Assembly: GCF_011800755.1 (NCBI RefSeq)
Contig: NZ_JAATJW010000002.1
Location: 1 to 64,000 of the forward strand
Direction of reading: 5' to 3'
Origin: Listeria valentina
GTDB taxonomy: Bacteria; Bacillota; Bacilli; Lactobacillales; Listeriaceae
DNA length: 64,000 nt
The position numbers and the translations under genes were made by a program. Numbering within the stretch: position 1 is the first letter of the stretch; every line of letters starts with the position of its first letter. Positions 47,148 through 57,371 of this stretch are shown piece after piece. The notes under the pieces were generated by a model, which worked only from the letters and a program-made list of their open reading frames with translations, searched no databases and had not been told where the DNA came from.

Positions 47148-47807
47148 ATGAATTTGAAACTTGCCTTCACAAAACAAATGCCGTTTCACGATTTAAAAGT
47201 AGAGTATGAATTTAATGCGCAAATTACAGCTATTATGGGAGCAAGTGGGGTTGGCAAATCTACTTTGTTTCAATGTATCAGTGGATTAAAGCCGATTGAC
47301 CAAGGAAAAATCGAGTTTGGTGAGCTCTTGTTTGAAGATACCTCTATTTCCTTGCGCCTCCCTGCTTCTGAGCGAAAAATTGGTTATTTATTTCAAAACC
47401 TGGCGCTTTTTCCTAATTTGAATGTTTATGAAAATATTGCTTTTGGTTTAAAAGTGAATAAAATAACACGAAAAAATAAAGAAGCGATTGAAAGACAAGT
47501 TCGTTACATCAGTGATTATTTGCAAATTTCTCATCTCCTCTATTCGTCCGTACAAAAACTTTCTGGTGGCGAGAAACAACGGGTCGCTATGGCACGAGCA
47601 ATGATCGTAAATCCAAGGTTACTGCTACTGGATGAACCTTTTAATGGGCTCGATGAAGAAACCCGCTTTATTTGCATGGATCTCGTTCGGGAAATGGCGC
47701 GCGATTTTGATATTCCGGTTATTTTTGTCACGCATTATCGTTCTGAAGCGCAAATGCTCACAAATGAAATTCTTCGTTTAAAGGGTGGTCAACTTGAAAA
47801 AGAATAA
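47148..47807 (+). CDS. modC: Molybdate ABC transporter ATP-binding protein ModC
   Basis: A 219-residue ATPase: Walker A GASGVGKST, Q-loop LFQNLALFP, signature LSGGEKQRVAMARA, Walker B LLLLDEPFNG, switch FVTHYRSEA. It is about 130 residues shorter than enteric ModC and lacks the C-terminal molybdate-binding TOBE domain. Coupled to modB and overlapping mobA. Confidence 0.9.
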   Translation: MNLKLAFTKQMPFHDLKVEYEFNAQITAIMGASGVGKSTLFQCISGLKPIDQGKIEFGELLFEDTSISLRLPASERKIGYLFQNLALFPNLNVYENIAFGLKVNKITRKNKEAIERQVRYISDYLQISHLLYSSVQKLSGGEKQRVAMARAMIVNPRLLLLDEPFNGLDEETRFICMDLVREMARDFDIPVIFVTHYRSEAQMLTNEILRLKGGQLEKE

Positions 47808-48369
47808 CCCATTAAAAGCGATTGTCCTTGCTGGTGGTAAATCAAGTCGTTTTGGAAGTGATAAAGCTTTTTATAAGCCCGAAGGAAGCTCGCTTTGTTT
47901 CATCGAGCAAACCATCCAAAAGCTTGAAAAATTCACTCACGAGATCTTTATTTCAGTCAATCAAGCTCAAATTCAGCAGATGGAAAAGCTTTTTCATTCC
48001 AAAAAGTCTGTCCAGCTGGTTCCTGACTTAAAAGAAGTGGTAGAATACGGACCGCTTGGAGGGCTATATAGCGTCAGTCAACAAGATGCAAACGATGCGG
48101 GGCAAAGTTATCTTATTTTGCCTGTTGATTTGCCGCACCTTACAGAAGAGGAGCTCAAAAAGCTTGCGCGCGCTCATAATGTGTACGCGGTGACCCCACA
48201 AAAGCAGCATTTTTTAGTGGCTCATCTGCCCTTTTTTAAAGCAGAAATTGAAGCGTCAGTTATACGCGGAGAACATCGTGTCAAGAATCTGTTGGATCGA
48301 CTTAATAGCAATCCACTTTTGTTCCCTCCAGAAGCCGAGACTCGCTTTTTCAATCAAAATGCAAAATAA
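47794..48369 (+). CDS. mobA: Molybdenum cofactor guanylyltransferase MobA
   Basis: Attaches GMP to molybdopterin. About 191 residues, with the nucleotidyltransferase start KAIVLAGGKSSRFGSDKAFY, YGPLGGLYS and LPVDLPHLTEEEL. The gene overlaps the end of modC. A TTG at 47794 is preferred because AAAGGGTGG lies just upstream; a GTG at 47785 is the alternative. Confidence 0.92.
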   Translation: MKKNNPLKAIVLAGGKSSRFGSDKAFYKPEGSSLCFIEQTIQKLEKFTHEIFISVNQAQIQQMEKLFHSKKSVQLVPDLKEVVEYGPLGGLYSVSQQDANDAGQSYLILPVDLPHLTEEELKKLARAHNVYAVTPQKQHFLVAHLPFFKAEIEASVIRGEHRVKNLLDRLNSNPLLFPPEAETRFFNQNAK

Positions 48370-48403
48370 AGAGCAGTTGCCGAATCCGGCAACTGCTCTT
48401 TTT
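48368..48403. terminator. Bidirectional terminator between mobA and the PqqD-like gene
   Basis: AAAGAGCAGTTGCCG and CGGCAACTGCTCTTT form a 15-bp perfect stem flanked by A/T-runs, between convergent genes. Confidence 0.9.
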
Positions 48404-48753
48404 CAGTTCTGTGGTTTATTTTTCCATTTTAGCCAACCATAAGAATCTACGATTTGAAGAAAGCGAACCAAGCGTGCAAGGCTCATCTCGTCTTCATTTC
48501 CAAAAGCTTCATTAAAATCAACTTCTAATTCAGCCACATTTTTAATGCCATCGAGTCGCTTTAAAATAAACGCACCCTCAACATCTAAATTAATTTTTCG
48601 GAAAGCCGGTTGTTTAAAAAACCGAATCGCGATTTTTTCAATTGGATTTTTTCGTTCGATCACAAGAAAGCTATTTTCTCCCTCGTCTATGACCTGCAAT
48701 TTTTCTTTCAGTACAGGAATTTGATCGATCAAATTGACTTTTTTTCGCGCCAC
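48403..48753 (-). CDS. PqqD-like winged-helix protein
   Basis: A 116-residue protein whose second half matches the PqqD fold: NLDVEGAFILKRLDGIKNVA followed by EVDFNEAFG and a helix ending in FLQIVDSYGWLKW. The first half is beta-rich and basic. PqqD domains usually bind the leader of a ribosomally made peptide and present it to a modifying enzyme. No such enzyme or precursor is seen here. It is 13 bases downstream of an OPT transporter gene, so a link with peptide or metal-complex uptake is possible. Confidence 0.7.
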   Translation of the reverse strand: MARKKVNLIDQIPVLKEKLQVIDEGENSFLVIERKNPIEKIAIRFFKQPAFRKINLDVEGAFILKRLDGIKNVAELEVDFNEAFGNEDEMSLARLVRFLQIVDSYGWLKWKNKPQN

Positions 48754-48766
48754 ACTTTTTCACCTC

Positions 48767-50665
48767 TTAGTTTGTTTTCTTGCGAGGAACTGTCGCGATA
48801 TAAAGCAATGCACAGATGATGATAAAGACGATGAACGGTAGCCACTGGTTCTCAAGAAGAACATTCGCTGGAATAATATTTAAGTTAAGCGAAATGATAA
48901 AGGCGATTACAACGCCGAGAAGTGATTCACCGGCGATCAAACCAGAAGCAAATAGCGTTCCGCGTTCAATCCGTGTATTGCCTTCTTCTTTTTCTTTCTT
49001 GCGCTTAATAACGCCATTTACGATCATGCGAACGAATCCACCGAACATAACTGTTGCACTAATGTTAAGTGGCAAGTAAAGACCAACGGCAAACACAAGC
49101 GAATTAAGTCCCATAAATTCTACAACAACGGCAATTGACACGCCAATAAAGATTAAATCCCACGGCAAGTTTCCATTTAAGATTCCTTCCGCAAGAATCT
49201 TCATTAGCATCGCTTTCGGAGCTGGTAGTTCTGCTGAACCCATTCCATAAGCGTTATCAAGTAGCGTCAAGATATAACCCATTACAAGACCACTTGCTAA
49301 GACACCGATCATCATAGCAACTTGTTGTTTCCACGGGGTACCACCAACGAGATAACCTGTTTTAAGATCCTGGGAAATGTCTCCTGCAACGGCAAGTGCT
49401 GAACACACAATAGCCGCAACTGTTAAGGTTAACAAGATACCTTCATTGCCATGATAGCCGAAAGCTTTATAAACGAGTGCTACGATCAGAAGAGTTGCAA
49501 TTGTCATTCCCGAAACAGGTGAAGACGAACTTCCGACAATCCCAACAATCCGAGATGCTACAGTTACAAACAAGAATCCAAAAATCCCGATTGCTAGTGC
49601 ACCGATAATTCCAACGTTTGTGAATGGATCAAACGCAATAACAAGTAAAATAATTGCTGTACAAATCAATACCCATTTCATCGGAATATCACGGTCAGTT
49701 CGTTCAATTTCCATTAAATGATGTTTCTTATTTTTACTCATGCTTTGAACAGTGCTTCGAAGTGTTTGGAAAATCGCAGGCAATGTCTTAACAAGTGTAA
49801 TTAATCCACCGGCTGCAACAGCTCCAGCACCAATATAGCGTATGTAATTATCCCAAATTGCCGCTACGTCTAAATTACGCAAAGCTTCAGTTGCCGGAAA
49901 AATAACTTGGGCACTTTCTCCACCAAAGAATGCAACCGTTGGAACGAGTACTAGTGACGCCATCAAACCGCCGGCCACCATTTGCCCAGCAATTTTAGGT
50001 CCAATAATAAATCCAACCCCTACTAATGCTGGATAAATTTGTGTTCCTACAAAAGCGTTTTGGAATTTAAAAACGCCCACTTGAATTTCACTTTTAAATA
50101 ACTTAAATCCATCTGTTAATACTTTAACAAGTCCACCGGCTACAAAGCCAAGTGCAACAAGTTTCGCTTGCGATCCACCCGTTTCACCGGATTTCAGTAC
50201 TTCCGCGCAAGCCGTTCCTTCTGGATAAGGCAAAGTTTCATGTTCATTTACAATCAACATCCGACGAAGCGGAACCATCATGAATACACCTAAGAATCCC
50301 CCAGTTAGAACGATGAAAATCAACATGATTTGATTGATTTCAACGCCAAGCAAGAATAAGGCAGGGATTGTAAACACAGCTCCCGCTCCTAATGCTTCCC
50401 CAGCTGTTGTCATCGTCTGTACGATGTTGTTTTCAAGAATTGAATCACGTTTAAATATACCTCTTAGAATCCCCATTGAAATAACGGCTGCTGGAACTGA
50501 TGCCGAAACCGTTAAACCAACTTTCAATCCGAGATAAGCATTGGCCGCACCAAAAAGAATCGCTAAAATAATCCCCAGAACAATTGAAAAACCTGTGATT
50601 TCTGGAAGGGATTTTGATGCCGGTACATAAGGAACAAATGGTTTGTTTCCTTTTTGCTCACTCAT
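48767..50665 (-). CDS. OPT family oligopeptide transporter
   Basis: A 632-residue integral membrane protein with about 14 hydrophobic segments, of the OPT family (oligopeptide or metal-chelate uptake). Landmarks: GIILAILFGAANAYLGLKVG in helix 1, TMTTAGEALGAGAVFTIPA, the LPYPEGTACAEVLKSGE motif, DISQDLKTGYLVGGTPWKQQ (in part) and a C-terminal TVPRKK tail. Substrate unknown. I do not recall this gene at the corresponding place in L. monocytogenes. Confidence 0.9.
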   Translation of the reverse strand: MSEQKGNKPFVPYVPASKSLPEITGFSIVLGIILAILFGAANAYLGLKVGLTVSASVPAAVISMGILRGIFKRDSILENNIVQTMTTAGEALGAGAVFTIPALFLLGVEINQIMLIFIVLTGGFLGVFMMVPLRRMLIVNEHETLPYPEGTACAEVLKSGETGGSQAKLVALGFVAGGLVKVLTDGFKLFKSEIQVGVFKFQNAFVGTQIYPALVGVGFIIGPKIAGQMVAGGLMASLVLVPTVAFFGGESAQVIFPATEALRNLDVAAIWDNYIRYIGAGAVAAGGLITLVKTLPAIFQTLRSTVQSMSKNKKHHLMEIERTDRDIPMKWVLICTAIILLVIAFDPFTNVGIIGALAIGIFGFLFVTVASRIVGIVGSSSSPVSGMTIATLLIVALVYKAFGYHGNEGILLTLTVAAIVCSALAVAGDISQDLKTGYLVGGTPWKQQVAMMIGVLASGLVMGYILTLLDNAYGMGSAELPAPKAMLMKILAEGILNGNLPWDLIFIGVSIAVVVEFMGLNSLVFAVGLYLPLNISATVMFGGFVRMIVNGVIKRKKEKEEGNTRIERGTLFASGLIAGESLLGVVIAFIISLNLNIIPANVLLENQWLPFIVFIIICALLYIATVPRKKTN

Positions 50666-50888
50666 TTGAACACCCCTTTTTCGTCATTAAACTTTTTTAT
50701 TTAATTCCTTGCTTTACTGCATAAAAGCAACTGTTAATATCTTACACTCCTGCGCTTGATTTGACAAACCTTTTTCAAGAAATCGTGCAAAAAATGACAA
50801 TTGACCCCACAGAAAAAGAATCGTTTTTTCACAATACAGGACTTTCAGATTATAAGAGTTGTTTTTGTTCCTAAAAGTTAGAATAATT

Positions 50889-51659
50889 TTACAACAAGCC
50901 GATTTGTTTCAAACCATTCAAAATTCCATCGTCGGATACAGAAGTTGTCACATAATCTGCAACAGCTTTTACTTCCGGACGTCCATTCCCCATTGCAACT
51001 CCGCAGCCCACTTCCTGAAGCATATCAATATCATTCAGCCCATCGCCAAATGCGTACGTATCTTCCATCGAAAAACCTAGTTTCTTAATCATATCGCGAA
51101 TTCCTCGAGCCTTAGAGCCTTCACTTGGACAAACATCAACAGAGACATCGTGCCAGCGCATAAAACGATATTGCGGAAAGTTTTTACTATAAAAAGCATC
51201 GTACTCTTCTTCACAAAAAAGCAAGCACTGATAAATATTTCGTCCTTTATAATAGTTTGCATCTACTTTTGGATATTCTCGTTTGAGCGATTTCATTCCT
51301 TGAGAAACTCCATGATGATTTGGCAAGTTAACACGCATTGTATCACTTGCCGAGAAAACAATCGGATGATCATTTTCCGTTGCCACTGTGATCAAACGTT
51401 CCAGCGATTCTTGTGGAAGTGGATTTTTCAGTAACACTTCCCCTTCAAAAATCACATATTGCCCATTATAGCAAACGAGCGAATCAATATTTAGTTCTCG
51501 TCTAACATCATCTAGCATAAATGGGGCTCTCCCCGTTGCGATGGCTACGTAGACTCCCTTATCCTGCAGCGCTTTGATAGCTGTTTTTGTGGAAGCTGGG
51601 ATTTCTTTGTTGTCATCGAAAAGCGTCCCATCCACATCAAAAAAGACAATTTTACTCAT
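50889..51659 (-). CDS. Cof-type HAD-IIB family phosphatase
   Basis: A 256-residue haloacid dehalogenase-type phosphatase with the nucleophile motif VFFDVDGTLFDD, the ATGRAP second motif, and the AFGDGLNDIDML metal motif near the C-terminus; a type IIB cap lies between. Such enzymes act on sugar phosphates or flavin precursors; the substrate here is unknown. Monocistronic. Confidence 0.93.
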   Translation of the reverse strand: MSKIVFFDVDGTLFDDNKEIPASTKTAIKALQDKGVYVAIATGRAPFMLDDVRRELNIDSLVCYNGQYVIFEGEVLLKNPLPQESLERLITVATENDHPIVFSASDTMRVNLPNHHGVSQGMKSLKREYPKVDANYYKGRNIYQCLLFCEEEYDAFYSKNFPQYRFMRWHDVSVDVCPSEGSKARGIRDMIKKLGFSMEDTYAFGDGLNDIDMLQEVGCGVAMGNGRPEVKAVADYVTTSVSDDGILNGLKQIGLL

Positions 51660-52108
51660 AATCTACTCCTTCACCCAATCAATTTATCCGCTTCCAGTAT
51701 ATCAAAAAACAGTTCAAAATGGTTGTAAAAGCATGAAAAAGAACTTTTTTTCAAAAATAAAAGCACTTTCCTGTAGCATTTATGCTTTTTTATGGTATAT
51801 TAGAAAGCAAGGATATAGTTCGGATAAAGTAAGAAACCTACAACGAAACGGAAAAAATCAGATTTTAATGCAGTTTGCTTGTCAAAGAATTTGTGAAAAT
51901 TCATGTTGAGCTACTCGCAATTAAAATCTTGCAAAAGAAAAGCGCGACACAAGTTTGAAAACTCGAGAACTGTGATTGTTTTCGTTTTGCCTTTTTCAGT
52001 TTTTCTGATGCTGTATAACTAAATATATCCGCGAAAATCGACTTAAAAGTTCGGATTAAGACTTGATTTCCTAACTTTTGAATATTTACTATTAAAGGAG
52101 AGAAAAAA
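51660..52108 (+). promoter_or_regulatory. Leader and promoter region of rpoY-rnjA
   Basis: No gene is supported here. TGGTATATT near 51793-51801 is an extended -10 promoter, which would give a leader of roughly 300 bases before rpoY. Short open frames in it lack convincing ribosome sites. In Bacillus the ykzG-rnjA transcript is subject to RNase control (known), so a long leader may be functional. Confidence 0.4.
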
Positions 52109-52318
52109 ATGATTTTTAAAGTATTTTATCAAGAAACAAGCACCGAAACACCGGTGCGTGAAAAAACACATTCACTTTATATCGAAGCAAATGATGAAGT
52201 TGAAGTGCGCCAAAATTTAAAAACTGAGCCTTTCCACATCGAACACATTGATGCGCTTAGTGAAAAGCATCTTGCTTATGAAGAAAGGCAACCAGACTTT
52301 AAGCTCTGGAAGAAATAA
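52109..52318 (+). CDS. rpoY: RNA polymerase epsilon subunit
   Basis: A 69-residue subunit of Firmicute RNA polymerase (YkzG). Starts [20 protein letters not shown] and contains [17 protein letters not shown] and [13 protein letters not shown], all typical of the family. AAAGGAGAG precedes the ATG. Five bases separate it from rnjA, the conserved arrangement. Confidence 0.95.
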   Translation: MIFKVFYQETSTETPVREKTHSLYIEANDEVEVRQNLKTEPFHIEHIDALSEKHLAYEERQPDFKLWKK

Positions 52319-52323
52319 GTTTT

Positions 52324-53991
52324 ATGAAATTCGTTAAAAATAATGAAACAGCTGTTTTCGCTTTGGGTGGACTTGGCGAAATCGGCAAAAATACGTATGG
52401 CGTACAATTTCAAGATGAAATCATTTTAATTGATGCTGGAATTAAATTTCCAGAAGACGAGCTTCTTGGAATCGATTATGTGATTCCAGATTATAGCTAT
52501 CTCGTTAAAAACAAAGAAAAAATCAAAGGGTTATTTATCACCCATGGACACGAAGATCACATTGGTGGCGTACCTTACCTTCTTCGTGAGATCAATATTC
52601 CGATTTACGCAGGAAAGCTTGCAAGTGCGCTTATCCGCAACAAATTAGAAGAGCACGGCTTACTGCGCCAAACTAAAATCTATGAATTTGAAGAAGAGGA
52701 CGTTTTTAAATTCCGAAAAACAAGCGTTTCTTTCTTTAGAACAACACACAGTATTCCAGATACTTATGGGATTGTTGTTAAAACCCCATCTGGAAATATT
52801 GTTCATACTGGTGATTTTAAGTTCGATTTTACACCAGTTGGCGAACCTGCTAATTTAACGAAAATGGCAGAAATTGGAAAAGAAGGCGTCCTTTGTCTGT
52901 TATCCGACAGTACAAATGCTGAAGTTCCAAATTTCACGATGAGTGAGCGTGTCGTTGGCGAAAGTATCAAGAACATCTTCCGTGACGTTCCTGGACGTAT
53001 TATTTTCGCTACATTTGCATCGAACATTTATCGCCTTCAACAAGTTGTAGAATCTTCTATTGAAACGGGACGTAAAATCGCCGTATTTGGTAGAAGTATG
53101 GAGTCAGCTATTACGATTGGTCAAGAACTCGGCTATATTAAAGCTCCAAAAAACACATTTGTTGAAGCCAATCAAATTAATCGTATTCCTGCGAATGAAT
53201 TAACGATTCTTTGTACTGGGAGTCAAGGTGAACCGATGGCCGCGCTATCACGAATTGCGAATGGCACGCACAGACAAATTCAAATTCAACCTGGCGATAC
53301 CGTTGTCTTTTCATCATCCCCTATTCCAGGAAATACGATCAGTGTAAACCGGACCATTAACTTGCTTTACCAAGCTGGCGCTGAAGTTATTCATGGGAAA
53401 GTTAACAATATCCATACTTCAGGACACGGCGGCCAACAAGAGCAAAAACTAATGCTTCGATTGATGAAACCCAAATTCTTCATGCCAATCCATGGTGAAT
53501 ACCGGATGCAGAAGATTCATGCTGAACTAGCTGATGAATGTGATGTTCCATTAGAAAACAGCTTTATTTGTGGGAACGGAGATGTGCTTGCTTTAACAAG
53601 TGATGCTGCACATGTTGCTGGTAAAATCCAAGCTGCAAGCATCTATATTGATGGTAGCGGTATTGGGGATATCGGAAATATTGTTTTACGTGATCGTCGG
53701 ATTCTCTCGGAAGAAGGACTTGTTACAGTTGTTGTTTCGGTTGATATGGATAAAGCTAAAGTGATGGCTGGCCCTGATATTATTTCACGTGGATTTATCT
53801 ATATGCGTGAATCAGGCAATTTAATTGGTGAAGCACAGAACTTACTAAAACGTCAGTTAGAAAAACTGATGAAGGGCAAGAATCCGCAACGTTCGGAAAT
53901 AAAAAATGAAATCACTGATACGCTTCAACCGTTTTTATATGAAAAAACGAAGCGTCGTCCAATGATTTTACCTATTATTATGGAAGTATAA
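52324..53991 (+). CDS. rnjA: Ribonuclease J1
   Basis: Zinc-dependent endo- and 5'-3' exoribonuclease, central to RNA decay and rRNA maturation. The 555 residues have the metallo-beta-lactamase motif [21 protein letters not shown], the beta-CASP block with [12 protein letters not shown], and GHGGQQE and PIHGEYRM. C-terminal domain ends [10 protein letters not shown]. Downstream of rpoY in one transcript, closed by a terminator. Confidence 0.98.
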   Translation: MKFVKNNETAVFALGGLGEIGKNTYGVQFQDEIILIDAGIKFPEDELLGIDYVIPDYSYLVKNKEKIKGLFITHGHEDHIGGVPYLLREINIPIYAGKLASALIRNKLEEHGLLRQTKIYEFEEEDVFKFRKTSVSFFRTTHSIPDTYGIVVKTPSGNIVHTGDFKFDFTPVGEPANLTKMAEIGKEGVLCLLSDSTNAEVPNFTMSERVVGESIKNIFRDVPGRIIFATFASNIYRLQQVVESSIETGRKIAVFGRSMESAITIGQELGYIKAPKNTFVEANQINRIPANELTILCTGSQGEPMAALSRIANGTHRQIQIQPGDTVVFSSSPIPGNTISVNRTINLLYQAGAEVIHGKVNNIHTSGHGGQQEQKLMLRLMKPKFFMPIHGEYRMQKIHAELADECDVPLENSFICGNGDVLALTSDAAHVAGKIQAASIYIDGSGIGDIGNIVLRDRRILSEEGLVTVVVSVDMDKAKVMAGPDIISRGFIYMRESGNLIGEAQNLLKRQLEKLMKGKNPQRSEIKNEITDTLQPFLYEKTKRRPMILPIIMEV

Positions 53992-54033
53992 AAAGCTTCA
54001 TGTCAGCTTAACTGCTGGCACGAAGCTTTTTTG
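53990..54033 (+). terminator. Terminator of rpoY-rnjA
   Basis: AAAAAGCTTC and GAAGCTTTTT with an inner CAGC/GCTG stem, followed by a T-run. Confidence 0.85.
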
Positions 54034-54131
54034 TTTATTCATCATTACTCGCCGTTATCCAGTGAAAAACAAATGAAAAAATGACATAAATTTGTCAATT
54101 TTATAGGGATAACTCTCGGAAAAACAACGAC

Positions 54132-54163
54132 AAAAAAAGCCGACCACTCTTGTTGGTTCGACT
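54132..54163 (-). terminator. Terminator of ktrC
   Basis: An imperfect stem (AG-CGA-CCA paired with TGG-TCG-CT) followed on the minus strand by seven T. Confidence 0.6.
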
Positions 54164-54197
54164 CAAATTGACTGTTAGAATAAAATGGCAAATCGAT

Positions 54198-54857
54198 TCA
54201 TTGAATTTTTTCTTGCAACCGTTCAATATCAACATCAGATCCAATCACGATCAAAATATCACCATCTTGCAAAATAGCTGTGGCTTCTGGTGTGATGATC
54301 ATTTCTTGGTCACGCTTTATTCCTACAATATTGACACCATATTCATTTCGAAAATCAAGTTCTTGTAAGCTTTTATTAAAGAATCTTGGATCTGATACCG
54401 AAATCTCAACTAAACTGTATTCATCCGATAGCTCTAAATAATCTAGCATGTTCTTTGAAACGATGTAATGAGCGATTCTTCGTCCCATATCTCGCTCTGG
54501 ATGCACCACGCGGTCGGCTCCGATTTTATCCAATAACTTAGCATGCTTATCATTAGTTGCTTTCGCCGTTACTAGCTTAACGCCCATTTCTTTTAAAATT
54601 AGGGTCGTGAGAATGCTCGACTGGATATCTTCACCAATCGCCACGATTACGTGCTCAAAATTTCGAATGCCTAGTTGACGTAAAGCATTTTCATCCGTCG
54701 AATTGGCTATAACGGCATGAGTTGCAACTGACATATATTCATTGACACGTTCTTCATCTGAATCAATCGCAAGTACTTCCATGCCCTGCTCAACAAGCGA
54801 GCGACAGATGCTCCCGCCAAATCGTCCTAACCCGATAACCGCAAATCCTTCCTTCAT
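54198..54857 (-). CDS. ktrC: Potassium uptake regulatory subunit KtrA/KtrC (TrkA family)
   Basis: Cytoplasmic RCK gating ring protein of a Ktr-type K+ channel. The 219 residues have the nucleotide loop VIGLGRFGGSICRSL (RCK_N) and a C-terminal RCK_C domain (VEISVSDPRFFNKSLQELDF, GDILIVIGSDVDIERL), which in Firmicutes binds c-di-AMP. The partner channel gene is not in this window. The KtrC name rests on synteny. Confidence 0.92.
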   Translation of the reverse strand: MKEGFAVIGLGRFGGSICRSLVEQGMEVLAIDSDEERVNEYMSVATHAVIANSTDENALRQLGIRNFEHVIVAIGEDIQSSILTTLILKEMGVKLVTAKATNDKHAKLLDKIGADRVVHPERDMGRRIAHYIVSKNMLDYLELSDEYSLVEISVSDPRFFNKSLQELDFRNEYGVNIVGIKRDQEMIITPEATAILQDGDILIVIGSDVDIERLQEKIQ

Positions 54858-54874
54858 TTGAATTCTCTCCTCTC

Positions 54875-55519
54875 TTACTTATCGTCTTCTTTCACTAGAT
54901 TATGTTTAAACGCATAAATGGCCGCTTGAGTTCGATCTTGTACATCTAGTTTGGAGAGAATATTACTTACGTGTGTTTTCACAGTTTTAAGTGTGATAAA
55001 CAACTCATCGGCTATTTCTTGATTGGATTTTCCTTCTGCAATTAAAAGTAGAATTTCTTGTTCGCGGTTAGTTAGGTCATCATGCAAGTTCCTTTCTGGT
55101 TTTGCAGTTAGGCGTTGCATCATTTTCCCTGTTACTTCCGGTTCAAACACCGAATCACCGCCATATGTAGCACGAATCGCATCGGCAATTTCACCAGCTG
55201 TCGATGTTTTTAACATGTAACTACTTGCTCCTGCTTCCAGTGCAGGATATACTTTTTCATCATCAATAAAACTTGTCACGATAATAATTTTGGCTTCTTT
55301 CCAGTTTAGAAGGATTTCTTTTGTTGCTTCAATCCCGTCCATCTCATCCATGACAAGATCCATTAAAATAATATCTGGACGCAACTCAAGAGCCATCTCT
55401 ACGCCTTCCCGACCGTTTTCTGCTTCGCCCACAACTTCCATATCATCTTGAACCGATAAATAGGCAGATACACCAATCCGCACCATCTCATGATCATCTA
55501 CAAGTAATACCTTTATCAT
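54875..55519 (-). CDS. liaR: Response regulator LiaR (NarL family)
   Basis: A 214-residue response regulator: receiver domain ([14 protein letters not shown], phosphoacceptor Asp in [13 protein letters not shown], Lys in LKTSTAG) and LuxR-type HTH domain ([22 protein letters not shown], in part). Partner of the adjacent kinase in the cell-envelope stress system. Overlaps liaS by four bases. Confidence 0.95.
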   Translation of the reverse strand: MIKVLLVDDHEMVRIGVSAYLSVQDDMEVVGEAENGREGVEMALELRPDIILMDLVMDEMDGIEATKEILLNWKEAKIIIVTSFIDDEKVYPALEAGASSYMLKTSTAGEIADAIRATYGGDSVFEPEVTGKMMQRLTAKPERNLHDDLTNREQEILLLIAEGKSNQEIADELFITLKTVKTHVSNILSKLDVQDRTQAAIYAFKHNLVKEDDK

Positions 55520-56568
55520 TCTTCGTCCACTTCCTTTTCAGCCACTAAAGGGATTTTAATTTCAACACTTGTTCCTTTATTTGGAAAACTGATAATCTTA
55601 ATCGTTCCACCAAATTCTTGTACGCGTTCTCGCATGTTTTGCAGGCCATAAGAGCCTTGCGGAACGGCATTCATATCAAAACCAACACCATCATCAACCA
55701 CTTTCAAAACAGCCATATTGTCGATTTCAACAAAACGAACTTCGAGAAGATCCGCTTTCGAATGCCGAAGTGTATTAGATAATAGTTCTTGTACAATTCG
55801 AAACAAATGATCTTCGATACCTTTTTGAAGCTGAAGATTCTCAATTTGCCACTCTACTTTAATTGGCAATTTTGTCGTCAATTCTTTTAGAAGTTGTTCC
55901 ATTCCTTTTTTGAGCGACTTCCCTTCTAGTTGGGTAGGTCGCAAGTGCAAGAGAAGAGCACGCATTTCGGATTGGGATTCATTTACGATAGATTCCACCA
56001 TCCGAAGCTGTTTTTTCAAGACAGGTGAATCATCTTTTGCTACTTGCTCGTTTAAAGCCGATAAAAGCATCATCGCGGCAAACAATTGCTGACTAACGGA
56101 ATCGTGTAGTTCTCGTGCGATTCTGTGTCGTTCTTCTGAAAGGATTGCTTCTTTTGTTTCACCGCTAATTTCAGCTTTTTCATTCGCAATTTTTTGGGTA
56201 AGTAGTGTCTGCGATTTCATTTTATCACGTAATCGGTCAATTTGCTTGTAGACTTGTGCAACTTCTACTAAATTTTCTTCTTCTTGAAATTTTTTCTCAA
56301 GATCTCCTTGTTCAAGTAAACGAATTTCAAAATCGATGCCTTCAAACTTCTGTTTAATCAAATAGCCAGAAACTGCTCCAATCATTAATCCTGCCAAAAT
56401 AGAAGTAAGTGGTACAAAAATAACAAACGGTAAATACAAAATTTTGACGCCGATTAGAAATTCATACCACGTCAAATCGCTGACAAAGAAATAAATTAAA
56501 CTTCCGATCATGGAGGTAGCAAAGATGAGTGAAGAGCAAAGAATCATTTGTGTTCGTGTATAGTTCAT
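55516..56568 (-). CDS. liaS: Sensor histidine kinase LiaS
   Basis: A 350-residue membrane kinase with two N-terminal helices and a very short extracellular loop, typical of intramembrane-sensing kinases. The HisKA_3 motif is [17 protein letters not shown] (phospho-His) and the ATPase has VVDDGVGFD and [12 protein letters not shown]. It responds to envelope stress, restrained by LiaF. Overlaps both neighbours by ATGA. Confidence 0.95.
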   Translation of the reverse strand: MNYTRTQMILCSSLIFATSMIGSLIYFFVSDLTWYEFLIGVKILYLPFVIFVPLTSILAGLMIGAVSGYLIKQKFEGIDFEIRLLEQGDLEKKFQEEENLVEVAQVYKQIDRLRDKMKSQTLLTQKIANEKAEISGETKEAILSEERHRIARELHDSVSQQLFAAMMLLSALNEQVAKDDSPVLKKQLRMVESIVNESQSEMRALLLHLRPTQLEGKSLKKGMEQLLKELTTKLPIKVEWQIENLQLQKGIEDHLFRIVQELLSNTLRHSKADLLEVRFVEIDNMAVLKVVDDGVGFDMNAVPQGSYGLQNMRERVQEFGGTIKIISFPNKGTSVEIKIPLVAEKEVDEE

Positions 56569-57275
56569 AGACGAATCACCTCTAAATCTCCAAGTACAAC
56601 AGAAGTTACGATTTTCACTTTACGTGCAGCTGTTTCATAGTTGTCTGAATAGAGTTTAATCGAATCATTTTGAATCGATGTGCTTTTCTTATCATACTGT
56701 AATTTACCAAAAATAGCAGAGTGCTCAAGGCAAATTCCTAAGTCGAATGGGACAAGTAAGCGAATTTTCCCTGAAATACTGCGAATCATAATCACGCTCT
56801 CGCCTGTCGGTAAAACAGTATTCCCAAGGTCAATGATCGTATCACCAATCCCAGTTTGGATATTGATATCTTCCCATTCATAAACCACATCAAGCACACG
56901 CTGGTTGCCAAACCACTGATTTTTAATGAAATGATTGACACGATCTATTTTTCCTGGCTCTTTTGTTTCCACCATTAAAAGTTCAGGTGCACGTTTGCGG
57001 TTGATATAATGAAAAATCGCAAAAATACCAAAAATAACAACCCCGAATTTGAAAGATGTCGTTAAAAGCACAGCTAGTAAAATGAAAACAGCGGCTAAAA
57101 ATAAACGATTGCGCTGCTGCTTTTTAGAAACGCCAGCTTTTCTTGATGTGTATAAAAAGATAATGCCGAGCGCAAAGATCACAAGAAGCTGCCATCTAAA
57201 CAGCATTTCGAGTCCGATGCCTAAAGCAACGATCACAATAAATAAAAAAAGAACAGAGCTCTCGATTTTTTTCAT
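56565..57275 (-). CDS. liaF: Cell wall-active antibiotic response regulator LiaF
   Basis: Membrane inhibitor of LiaS. The 236 residues have N-terminal hydrophobic segments (SSVLFLFIVIVALGIG, WQLLVIFALGIIFLYT, LFLAAVFILLAVLLTT) and a C-terminal soluble beta domain (TGIGDTIIDLGNTVLPTGES). ATG 57275 is chosen for AAAGGAGG upstream; the frame extends further but without support. First gene of liaFSR. Confidence 0.93.
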   Translation of the reverse strand: MKKIESSVLFLFIVIVALGIGLEMLFRWQLLVIFALGIIFLYTSRKAGVSKKQQRNRLFLAAVFILLAVLLTTSFKFGVVIFGIFAIFHYINRKRAPELLMVETKEPGKIDRVNHFIKNQWFGNQRVLDVVYEWEDINIQTGIGDTIIDLGNTVLPTGESVIMIRSISGKIRLLVPFDLGICLEHSAIFGKLQYDKKSTSIQNDSIKLYSDNYETAARKVKIVTSVVLGDLEVIRL

Positions 57276-57371
57276 AGCGACACCTCCTTTTTTTAAGTTT
57301 GAATCTTTTTCTATTATAAAAAGAAGTCCAATAAGGGGCAAACCGCTGTAGGTGTACCCCTCACTAAGACT

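Noticed and set aside
51574-51909. Plus-strand open frame of 111 codons between the HAD gene and rpoY
   Set aside because: It begins inside the HAD gene on the other strand, has low-complexity Lys/Phe content, no ribosome site at its ATGs, and contains the promoter.
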